NCBI RefSeq assembly: GCF_013373865.1
Contig: NC_050469.1
Coordinates: 21,568,046-21,632,045 of the forward strand
DNA length: 64,000 nt
Direction of reading: 5' to 3'
Source: Monomorium pharaonis
Taxonomy: Eukaryota; Arthropoda; Insecta; Hymenoptera; Formicidae
The notes beneath the pieces are model-generated. The model had not been told where the DNA came from, searched no databases, and saw nothing but the letters and a program-made list of their open reading frames with translations. The translations under genes were made by a program, and so were the position numbers. Below, in pieces: positions 26,491 through 38,601 of this stretch; position 1 is the first letter of the stretch, and every line of letters starts with the position of its first letter.

Positions 26491-26765
26491 TATACATATA
26501 TAAAAAACACGTAACAAATAATTATTCGCTTTACTCTTTTACTAAAATTAACTTCAATAATTATCTTTTAATTAATCTATCGCTAAATATTTGATTTTTC
26601 TTTATAACGTTTCTAACGTTTCAATTCTTTTTCCATCTTGTATAACCTTTTAATAAATAAACAAATGTATTATTTTGTTTATATTCTTTCAAAAATCGAT
26701 ATGTGTGTACACAGATTATAATATATTTAAATAGATCCCAAAGTGTCACACATTTTAATTAATAT

Positions 26766-26784
26766 TATATATATATATATATAT
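26766..26784. repeat. (AT)n microsatellite
   Basis: Short perfect AT run. Confidence 0.85.
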
Positions 26785-27052
26785 TTGTAACCCTTTATTT
26801 ACATTTCGTAATTTAAAAACATTGGAAAGGCAATGTAAAAATATTCAATATGTAGAAATTATGGAACTATCTGTAGAACTATGAGTTTACTACGCAAGGA
26901 ACCACATGTACTGTAATATTTTTTACCCACCAAGACTCGAGTTGTTAAGTCATGGTGCGTATCGCAAAAATTAGTACTATATTATAAATATCTTTCTCTT
27001 AATCAGTAAAATTTTAATAATAAATTTCTGTAAGTTTAGCGGTCTTTGCTAC

Positions 27053-27155
27053 ACTGAAAAGAATATTATTGAACTAATTGGAAATGTGATAGATTCAGAA
27101 TACTGGTTGAACATACCACATTTCTAATTAGTTCAACAAGACTTTTTTTTCTGTA
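27053..27155. mobile_element. Short inverted-repeat (MITE-like) element, about 100 bp
   Basis: TTGAACTAATTGGAAATGTG at 27069-27088 pairs with 27117-27136 with one mismatch. Imperfect pairing continues outward through CTGAAAAG and CTTTTTTTTCTG. The loop is 28 bases. Probably a small non-autonomous element or its remnant. Confidence 0.45.
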
Positions 27156-30100
27156 ATAGTATTTTATCGGTAATTAAAAAAAAAGCAATATCTGAAATTT
27201 AAATATATTGCGCCAAATCTCTTGCTTTAAATATCTTTTAAGATATAAAAGTCTCGATATTGCACGAAAATATTTCTTGTATCTTTTAAAACTGGAGAAA
27301 TGTTATAACGTCTCGTGTATGTAAAGAAATGTAATTTTTAGTTACATGCATGATATTTAAATTGTTTTAATTCTTTGAACATAAGGGTTCTGATCAATTA
27401 ATAAAATAACGTTAAAATGTACAACTCTTCACGATGAATGTAAAAAATTATAAAAATACGACAGAATAATAGAGAAAATAAAAAATGTGCACATATTTTA
27501 TGATAGGTCAATTTAGATAGTAATTCATTATTTAAAAAAAATAATAAAATTTATACGCATTTTCTTTATAGCAAATTGTGTGCAAAGTTTGAAAGAGAGA
27601 AGAAGGAAATGTTGAATTAAAAACTTGGACGTTCCTTCTTATTTCATGTTACACTATTAATTCCCGTCTGGTAGACAGGAAACAATAGATCTTGTGCTTA
27701 ACAACCGGAGACGGAAATTTCTTTCCCACAATCCGATTCGATTCGATTTCCTAGCTGTCAGCATACGCCTAATGTATACATTTAATTTATTTTCTTTACT
27801 TTTCTAATAAAGGAACAAATACGATTACATTAAAAGCGAGAAATATCAATGTCACGTAACATTTCGCCCGTTCAGATAACATCGTTTTATTTTCGCAATA
27901 TATCTCCAATACCAATTCAGAAGTCGGGAAAACATGTAATCGGCAGATTTACATAGCCTATGAAAACATTTTCGAAGTCAACGCGGGCTGACCAATGTTC
28001 TCCATCCGGACAAACATGCTCTCTCGGTGTTTTTCATCGATAAAAGGACAGAGCTTGTAGCAGCCACTGTACCGAACGTAGATATCCCGGGAAAGGGTCG
28101 GAGAGAGAGGGGCGATCAGGCGAGTGGCCGCGAGCAGGTAAAACGAAGCAACGTGCGGAACAGACCTGTAGAGGGAGACGAGCAGATGGCGGAGAAGGGG
28201 AGAATGGCTACAAAGGTGGTGCGAGAGAGACATCGGCACTGATCGCGAAAAAAAAAAAAAATACGTTATACCTGAATAAAGAACAGGTGAGAGAGACACG
28301 GACGCAAGCACATGGCACAATGTTGCCCGAGGAGTAAGAGAAAGGTATGGGAAGGTACGAGAGATTTTGACAACGAAACAGACGTAATCAGTGGACGAGG
28401 AGGAATTATTAAGGATAGAATTATAAAGATAGGCGGATAAACAACAAGTACGAGGTGGAATTATAGCGGTGGAATGGATGCAGCGGAAGGAGCGAGAGAG
28501 GGCAGTTAAGTACAGAGAAATGAGTGCATGCGGCAACAAGAAGGAGGAATGATTAGGGAAAAGAGAGTAAGAAGAGGCGAGAGAGGCCTAGGGTGAGGAA
28601 TTGCGGGAGCGAGAGCCGGGTCGGGGAGGTGGCCGCGCGGGGCTCGGGGGGAGGGGGAGGGGAGGTAGAAACAGGTGCTAGACGCGAGGGAGAAGGAGCA
28701 GCCGCGGGAGCGCGAGGGACGGAGAGAGACGGAGGGAAGACAGGACAAGAAAAGATAAACCGACCGGCTAACATGTGCCGGGAGAAGGATGAGGGGGAAG
28801 GGGTGGGAGGTAGGAGGGACGGGGTAGAACGGACCCACCGTGAGGCACGTTCCCACGATCTCATGAATGAACTCGCGTGGCTACTCGCTCCGTGGTGGGG
28901 TACTCGCGCCGCGTTCACCTTGCCTCGCCGTCGTGTCTTTCATCCTTCGCTCGCTCCGTGTCTTTCTCCGCTGAGGCGAGAGGAACGGGACGCGTCGCGT
29001 CGAGCCGGTGAACGGATAGACTCGAATTCGAAACGTCGGCTAACGTTGCACGATGTCGCGGGGTTGAGGAACCCTGGGTCAACGCGCAAATCAAGAAGGG
29101 ATCGATGCCGGTTACGGTAAAAAGAGAGATTGGACCCGCGGGCGAAATTAGCGCTCGTCGATAAAAATAAATATTGATTTCGCGGAAGACGGACGAGTCA
29201 GCGAGGAATAGGATAAGTGTCGCGTTAGCTGAAAATGTGAGCGACGTTGACGAGCGCCTTCGATCGAGTGCGCGAGTTACATGTAAGAGATATATTTATG
29301 GCATGAACAAAACGCAAATGTCGTTCATATCTATACAAATAAATACGTTAAAAAAATTAAAAATAAACACGTTAAAAAATATTACATAAATTATTATAAT
29401 CGTCTGGAAAGAATACAGACAATAACATTAAAATGTAATTACAAGATCAATGAAACAATCAATAATACTTGCGTCAATATTATCAATGTTAACATAAAAG
29501 CTTGCACCTTTAGATTTGTTTAATTTTGTTTGAAAAATACTTTGTACATAATACACGTAAATTTCTAACTTTATTTTAATTGAACCAGTCGATGGTCACG
29601 CTCGTGCTATCGATTTAGCCGCGAAAAACCTGGCCAGGAGCGAGAGCTCCATTTAAAAGTCCACGTACCTAACGATATCCATGACAACGCGTTCAGAACA
29701 TTCATTTATCCGCATCAATTCGGGATTGAGAACCGATTTCTGTAGCCTCGCTGCCTGGCTTCGGCATGAACCGTTACGGGCCAATAATTGCCAGTGCCAG
29801 ATCGGGCCGAGTGCCGCGACCGTCGATCGAGATAAACCGGCTTGTCGAATCACGTGAGAAAACAGGAAAGGCAAGGCATCGTCGGTTATGAGTTCCTGGT
29901 CCACCCTCTTTCGCTCTTCTGGCTTCTCGTGAATGAAGCGGAGTCGCGTGGCGCCTCGTGACGTCACAACCTGTTGCTATCCATTGCCCTCTCTGCTCCG
30001 TCTTCCTCTCTCTGCCGCTTCCCTCTCTCCTCCCCCAACACGCGCGCGCACAAGCGGATGTTTTTTTTTTTTATGTGGAAAATGTAAGAAAAATTGTAAT

Positions 30101-30744
30101 CAAAATTTTTTCCAAAAACAAGGTCTCGGAAATGTAGATTAAATTTTTAGTCGTAAAGTGTGTATAATTTCTAATGATATACAATGTATCTCGGAATTGA
30201 CGGAAAGTGGACGCTAACTTCACTTCCTGTGAAATCTAGAGCTTTTTGTTAAGACAAAAGCATCAAAAGTTCCCAAAATGTAGAATCATTAAAAATCGAA
30301 TAGCTCTTCAGGGATTAAATTTCAAACATAAAAATTTTTTTTAATGTCGCTACTCATCGTTCAATCCGAAATAGGCATCAATCGTAATGGAATATTGTAC
30401 AATAATGTTTAATAAAAATGTTTTCAAAACATCAGTAAAGCTTTCATGATGAATGATTTTTTTTTTAATTAAAATTAGGTACAATTGGCTCGAAATCATA
30501 TTTCTGAGATATTGTTTTACTAGGATTTTAAATAATACACCCTGTACAATCTGAACGTTCTCAGGGATCTACTTTATCCACGGCGGACAGATCGCGTAAG
30601 CGTATCCGTGGCTCTACCTATGGCTAACATATCGAAGCCGTAGTAAAGACATCCGGTGAGGCCAACAGAGGTAGACACCTGCTTGCTAGGACACCGATCC
30701 GATTTTTCCAGAGTGATCCGCGCAGTTTACACAACACAGAGTTG
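27156..30744. other. Long purine-skewed GC island (28.0-29.3 kb) with flanks
   Basis: 28050-28850 is strongly G/A-rich on the plus strand and open in several frames on both strands, giving Gly/Arg/Glu or Pro/Ser peptides. 29600-30060 is another CpG-rich island. Candidate promoter or regulatory region; no gene. Confidence 0.45.
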
Positions 30745-30931
30745 CCAAATTGGAAGATTTTCCTCCAAATTTGATTCTTATTATTATCACACTTGTTAGG
30801 ATAAAAAAATACGGAGAATGTTTAGAAGAAAATATAAAGATCTGTAGTATTTTTATCCTCTCAAAAAATGTCGTGTGATAATAACAATTTAACAAACTCA
30901 AATTTGAGAAAAAAAAAATCTTTCAAATTCC
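30745..30931. mobile_element. Imperfect inverted-repeat (MITE-like) element, about 185 bp
   Basis: The left arm (30745-30812) contains TTATTATTATCACAC and GGATAAAAAAATAC. The right arm (about 30847-30931) carries their complements, GTATTTTTATCC and GTGTGATAATAA, in mirror order with small indels. The central spacer is about 35 bases. No frame or flanking duplication is clear, so it looks older than the 17.3-kb element. Confidence 0.45.
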
Positions 30932-33900
30932 TGTCTGTTGAGCAAATACCCATAGATCTAATCTAATTATTACAGACGTTTATATCATACATTTTTGTGG
31001 ACGATAACGCAATTAAACATTTTAGAAAAGAAACGTAATTTTAATTTAATAATAACAAGAATTAGATCCATATATATGCTTGAGACAGAAGAAGCGGAAT
31101 AGCGAAAGCTAAAGCTCATTTCTTATTTATGTTGTCCCCAACGAGATTTTCCTTTATTAACGCGGAGCGTCAATGGCAACGTTTCATTCTTTACGAGCGA
31201 TGCTATCTTTAATCTCGCTCAATACACCCTGCAAAACAGTTTCAGCACAATTACGTGAACTGTGCTTCTCGAAACAAAGCGTGAGAAAATTATCATTGAT
31301 CCTTTAACATATGTTAAAAAATTGCATTTTTTCATGCTAAATTCGTCTTCATGCCGGTACGTTTGTCCTGTTCTCTTATCTCAAAACGTAATCCATCATC
31401 GTATCAATCTTGTTTGTTGTCAGACAAATTTTTTTAATCGCGAAAAAAGATAACGAAGTAACGAATTAGTTGGCACATTTTTCAAATTGATTGTGTCATC
31501 TTTTTGTCCATCTCGCGCAGAAATAACAATAAATATAGCGCAATGTTAGATAAGAACTTTTTTTTTCTAATTTTATTCAATTAAAATACGTATGATATAC
31601 GTACATAAAAATAGACATTATATCCATGCGATATCTTCTTTTCTGTTTACTCGAAACGTGCAAAGTGTCATTGATGTCCTGCATTAACGTCGTTTTGCGA
31701 GAAGCTATCGCATTTTCTTCGAGAGAGACGACAGCAAGATCAATATACATCGGTATCGGTCGGAGAAAAGATAAAACGGACCTACGCAAGCCATTTCAAT
31801 CGTGAGGTCAACATCGATTCGTGCAAACAACGGGCAATATCGAGCGAGCTGCGAGAAGAGAAATAGAAAAGATCTCGTTTAGATAGCCATTATTTCTGTC
31901 ACTTTTTTTCATCCAGACACCGTTTATTGATTTAATCGGCATTTAACCGTTTACTTTTACATAAAGTAGAAGCAAAAAAAGTGAATAAAATTTAGATATT
32001 ATAATTACGTAGATTAATTGTAATATTCTTGGGAGCTTTTAGAAACTAATAGATAAAATAAATAGATGCAGGAGTAATTATAATGTATTAATATATTCTC
32101 CTAAATTATATTCAAACGTGTATTTATGCAGTCCATTTATACTAAGAAACGTTCGAAATATATATATAAATAATTGTATCAGATATATGCCATAATGGCA
32201 ATTAATATAAATAATAAAAATATTAAAAATTTACGTATATGTAGCATTCTCGCAGAAAAGAAAAAATGCACGTAGAAAATAACAAATAATACATTCCGCG
32301 GAATATAGAATGGAATCAATTAAATTAAATTTTTACGAGAATATACGTTCGGCATTTCATAATCGACGAAGTTAAAACGCACGATCGAAAACTTTATTCG
32401 GGAAAACATGCGGTTTGCCTCTGTTTTTTTTTTCTTCTCGAGACGAGAACGACCGACTACTCTCGAGATTGCGTCTTCGAGGGCGCAGCATCTGCTAAAG
32501 GAAGAAAGCCAGGACCGGGCAGCGCTCGACTGGTCCAGCGAGGCCGCCGCGCGTTCGGGGAAGGGTTTGTTTCAAACTGCAAATCGCCGTCGCCGACGAT
32601 CGAGGACGTGAGAACCGTATCTGCGTCTGGTCTCGGGTAGGTAGGTAAGCAAAGCGAACGCGGAGGGAAGATGAAGGATGTAGCGGGAGGGAGAGGAGAG
32701 CTCGACCGCACGCACAGCTGCGGTTACGCGTTTCGCGCGATGTACACTAGGCGTCATAAATGCGTCTCTTGTGTGCCGGACATTTCATCGAACTTCACCT
32801 CGGCATTACATCTTCAAATAAGCTACGAAAAAAGTGATAAAAGTGCGACGAAACTATAAATTTATGGCCTAACGATAATTGATGATTGGTGTTTCAAGTG
32901 TTATATATTTTAAATGATTTATAATTGAAAAAAAGAGATTGAGGGAATTATATTGTGTGTCAGATTATGTATCACATAATTTAATGTTTCTAATAAATAA
33001 ATTGAGAAAACGAATAAAACGTATTTATTGCGAATTTTATTACGCACAAGCTTGTTTAGAAATGTTTAGGCTTAACACATCGTTATGCCAAGAAGTAACT
33101 GTAACACGTTATTTTTTATGACATATTTATGGCACTTAATGTACCGTCTAGCCAGCCTGCGACTTTTCTCTCCTCTTCGTGCGGAGAGCAACCTACACCT
33201 CCATTGCGTCGTTTCGGTAAATTCCCATGCAGGTGCAGGGCTTCTCCGGCAATTTCCCTCTTTCCCTCCGCCCCTCTCTTCTTTCTCATTCATCTCCCTT
33301 TTTCTGACAACGTCCGAACGAATTTGGGTGCGCATGTCACGAGTTTGTTTTTCAGTCACCTTCCCACTCGCTCCACGCCCAAGTAGGAATACCGCGCGTT
33401 TATTGAATGAATTTAACAAGCTTGTTCTAGAACGGTCGCGAAACTAATTGAGTAATTATAGTAACCGGGAAATAAAAAATTCAAGAGATTTGAACTTTAT
33501 GATTTAAGATAAAATACGTTTTTATTTTAGCTGCTTCACAATAAATATCTAAAATAAAATGTCTACAAAATGTTAATTACAAAATGTTAAACTACAAATG
33601 CTTTATTTATTCATATATCTTGAATAAGAATTTACATAAATTTCCTGCGATTGACGGGGAGATATGTGATAGTATCTTTGATTTATGATGGACATACAGA
33701 TGCATGAAATAAAAAAAAAGAGATACGCGCAGTTAAGGGGCGGGACGTTTTAGTAAGTCGGGGCACGTAATTTAACGAGCTTCGATCATCCGGTGTCGAT
33801 TTGACTGTAGGATAAATAGGAAATATGTACCTTGTACTCGCGTTCGCAAGACTGACGACGACTCTTTCCTGTGTTGATAAAAAATATTCACTTATCTTCA

Positions 33901-36900
33901 ACGACTAACAAAAATTTGTAATCATCATATCCACACAAACAAATCACTTAAGAAATATATGAATAAGAAAATGTATAATGAGAAATCATCGCTATTAGTT
34001 TTAATCAGACTACGAATGTGAAAAAATAAATTTTAATTTCGAAAGATCAACAAAAATTAATGTTTTATCAAATATGATAGAGATATACGCAAGTAAGAAT
34101 ATATAACATACGAGTTTGAAATCAATTTTATCTAAAATAAAAATTTTAAGTTTATGTAACCAGACAAGATACAGAAAAGAACAAATGAGATAAGTACAAG
34201 ACATATGTAGTTGCATAATTGAAATGTGAAGTAACTGTCGGACTTTAACATGAATAAACAAAAGCTAAAAATTGTTATATTTTATTGCTGAATATAAATT
34301 TTCTATTTCAGACTCTATTAAAGTATTGTTAGCATCGATGCGATGACTAAACTTTCCTTCGAGTTCTTTGGCTCGACGTCTCACACGTCTCATACGTATT
34401 TGCCATACGAATTCATATTTATGAGGCAACATTTCTTTACGAGCACGCGCGGGAGCGAGAGCCGAATTTATCACAGTGTTACATTCGCGACATGGATGCG
34501 TTACGTTCTACGTAGTGCAGCGACAACGACACATAAGAAGCATAAAACAAATCTCTCGCCATCGCGTCAATGTCAGGATAGACAATGGCTATTTGCATAA
34601 AACATTCTGAGTACCGGTTACCATCGATGGCAGCGTATCGTAAACGAATATCGAACGTTTGATCGTTTAACAATAGTGTTGGACATTGTTATGAAAAAAG
34701 CAAGTGGAAAGATTATCTGTATAAATAATGGAAAATTCAAAGAATAATGGTTAAAATACTTGAATAATGTTGCTCTATGTACTTTGCCTAATATCAATAA
34801 ATTAATAAAATAATATCTCTAAAAAATTTGTTATAATGCAATTAATAGAAAGTAATTATATATATATTCCTTAATTGTTGTCAATTGTAAAAAGTTTTTT
34901 AATATAAATCTTGAGGAATAAGTACATTTTATATATCGTAAATATAAAGAAAATAGTTTAATTTATTTTCGCGGTGTTTAGTTCGTAATTAAATGTCAAT
35001 TACAAACTAGACGTTACGTCACGAGTTAAATACGTACTGAACTAACATTTAAAGTTGTTAACCATTCGCAACATAACAAGCGGTCTCGTACTGGCATGCC
35101 AGGTGTTACAGTAGTCTAAAATTAGGCAAATTAACGCGCTTGAGATACGAATCAAATATTGATTGTTGACCGACGAATAGCAACGAATTAATTTCGAGCA
35201 ACTTCAACTGTTCAATTATTTGCGTGCGTATAGCCGTGTATAGCCCACGGTGATAAACAGAATCGCGGTTGATTCACACCCGACGAAAGTTAAATGACAC
35301 GCGATAAATCGGCCGCTTAATTATACGCGATTTACGCGCTTAAGTTGCATGATTACACGGTCGTTATTACGGCATAACCAGTATACCGTCCGATTGATGG
35401 CCCACGCTCATATCTAAGATATTGCTTACGTTCTAATTGCTAATTGCGTGGGATGCGTTTTGAATTTATAGATGGGTTTCTAAATACCCTTATAAATATT
35501 ATTAAACGACATCAATCTTTGTTTAACAGGTTTAAAATAATAGCAGAGAAAAGATTAAAGAACTAAATAAAATAATCTTTTTCTATGCACGGAATATATT
35601 ACACAAAATATAATACTGAAGATATAGATTTGAGTTTATTTAATATACATTTAATTAAATTAGGATTATATTATTGAGAGAAGAGTATTTTAACGAACAT
35701 TAACATCTCGAGAATTCGTGATATTCAAACAATTCAGACGAGAGAAGAATACATTTACAGATTTAAATAATTTATATTACGTGCCACGACAGCTATTTTC
35801 AGTGTTCCTGTTGCGATTGTAAAACTGATATATTTAAATTCTTAAAAAAAAACTATAAAAAACACAAAGAAACATCGAATAAACAATTTCCACAAGCGGC
35901 GCGGAGTATATTTAAATTATTCAAATGCAATTTCTCCTCTCATTTTGCTATAAACATTTAGTTGTTTTCCTTTCCGCCTACACATGCTTTACCGATCGTA
36001 ACGCTGATACGTGCATAATCAATTATCAACAAATGTTATCGATATATCTTGTAACTGTTTAGAAAAAAAACTTTCGTTTATTATCTGTTATAGCTATCCG
36101 CTTCCCGGATAGTTAATCTAAATATTTATAAGAATGATTCACGGGATCGCGCAAGTTTAAAAAAAAAAAAGCACAGATTACGTCAAAAAATGCCTGTCGA
36201 AGTCGGATAAGAGCGGATAAATGGGTGGGGGCGATGCGACGCGACGCGTATGCGTAGCCTCATACACGCGTCCGAAAGAGAATGGAAGGCGGGGGCGTTC
36301 AGTGGGGGGGCTTTAATGAGGATGCTGCTGATTATCCAATTCGTAAATTCTCGCTACATTTTGATCGCGCACGACGAGCCGCGAGTAACAAGGATGACTC
36401 GCACTGCCACTCGACACTATATACATTCGTCCTAGAAAATTCCGATTTTCAGCGTGACAAAACCCACTTTCCTGTCCCATTACGACGAGCTAATTACTGG
36501 CAAGTTACTCGGAGATTAAAACGACGAAGGAGCAGACTAAAGAGAGAAAATTGCGAGTAGAATATTAATTTTTTTAAATAAGAAATATTTGCCACTTATT
36601 TTCTGAAACTTATCTCTGTTCTGTTCATGCAGTTTCTATCTTAATTTTCTGCGCGTAACGTTGCGCGACACAAAAATCGTACTACTCTACATTAACCCTT
36701 CATTCAGTTATTGAAAAAGAATGTTTTAATATGCAATACTCAAGTTAATAAAACTGCTAGCTATTTAAAAAAAGTTTTCGCGTGAATATGTTATCTTCTT
36801 TAATATATCGTGCAGGAGGCACAATACAACTCTTGCGCGATCTAATTGAACAAATTTTATACATGTGAATGTGATTTGCGCAGCTAACGCTCGAATTATG

Positions 36901-37943
36901 CAAGCGTCATCGGATGTAAGTGTACCTTTAAGTGTCTGGATCTGACGTTAACATAACACTATATCGGAATTGTACTCGATCGTATTTCAAGAGGCAACGA
37001 AAGAGCTGATTTCATCATTTTTCTATTCCTCGCATTATCACTCTGTCCCTTTTATCATTCCGAGAAATGCATCGATATTTTTACGTAAAAGATATAAGTA
37101 AATAAGAAACTTTTTGCAATACTCGGATCTTCCCGAATAGAAACACATGCGAGCGGTTTTGAATTAAAGAATACAGAATATGTATCGTATTCTTTTAGGT
37201 GATAGATAGCTTTTAAAATTGACAAAATCGTTCCACGCCCGCGAACGGCCGCTTAATGGGAATATTAAACTTAACGATTATTACGCTGTCTGGGCAGTCT
37301 CGTAAAATTTTCTCACGCCATTGGCACGCGCTATATTAGCAAGGCGATAAAATGCACACTAACTAAGAACCGCAATCGCGTTGAGTTACTGTGAAAGTCG
37401 AGGAACAAATGTTTTCTTATAAGCTGCTGAACATTTAAATGTTGTTTCACGTTCAAGAAATTGCAAAAGTGCAGTTTCTTTGACACATTCAGAAATATTT
37501 ATACTGACAATGTAAAATCAAATGCGATTTCACAACAGTGCAATTTTTATTCAAACATTTTTCTAAAATATATTACTTGTTTTTAAATGTAGAAATAATT
37601 ATAAAAGTAATCGTAATATAAATTTTTATTACATTTAAATAGTCAAACTGTTCTGTCAAAAATAATCTTATTATCCCAACTTTCGTGACTAAATTTGTAT
37701 AACAAATTTTCAAAATTGTGTGTTAATTAAAAACACACAAACAAAAATATGTAACAGTTATAGTTGCCTAATCCATATTTTTCGAGTTTTTACATATTTG
37801 GTAATCTAATTAATGATTTTTCTGAATTCAAGTAATAATAAAGTGTAAAATATATTTATTTCGTAGTGTGTTTAAAGACTTGTGATTCTTTAGAAGTTTC
37901 TCGAGAGATTAAAAAGACAAGCATTGGAATTGAAAAGACTCAC
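30932..37943. other. Mostly AT-rich intronic or intergenic sequence
   Basis: Small GC islands at 32400-32770, 33130-33440 and 36200-36560. No exon with both good splice signals and coding character on the minus strand, consistent with one long intron after the exon at 37944. Confidence 0.5.
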
Positions 37944-38219
37944 CCAAGGAGCTTTCCGGATCGGAGAGGTCCGACAGGGAGGGCACCTTTCGCATCGAGG
38001 TGAGTCTGCCATGAAGAGCCGGTACTAGGCCTTCTTCTTCAGCGTCGGAGGTCATCTCTTGCTTCAATAACTTCGCCATCACCGTCAACATACCGCTGCC
38101 ATCGGTGATGTTGGCTGCCAGGAAGCTACCCATGCTTCGAACATCGCGCTAGTTAATGAAAATATGTAACATTAATTCGTGTTGACACGCCCGCCTTATC
38201 TATGTAAAAAACTTTGCTG

Positions 38220-38260
<41 letters not shown>

Positions 38261-38563
38261 GTATCTTTGTATAGCAAAATGCAGTGACACGTTTTCTTTG
38301 CATGTTTGTCGGTCGTTTAAATTTAGCATCTTCATCTAAAATCGCTCAGAGTACGTCAAATAAATTTCAATGTGAAAAGAACAAAGTTCATGAAAACTTC
38401 CGAAAAAAAAAAAGAAATGTATACATTGAGAAAAGTAAGACGGGCAAATTAGAGAGATAACCGGTTGGTGTCGCTGAAGCAGGAGGAAACAACGTGCATG
38501 CATTATTCGTTGAGGAAGAAAGGCATAAAGAGGGGGAACGCAGCTTGAAGTAGAAAAAGAATG

Positions 38564-38601
<38 letters not shown>

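Noticed and set aside
28506..29120. Overlapping frames of over 100 codons on both strands
   Set aside because: They follow from the purine-skewed composition (Gly/Arg/Glu versus Pro/Ser low complexity), not from coding.
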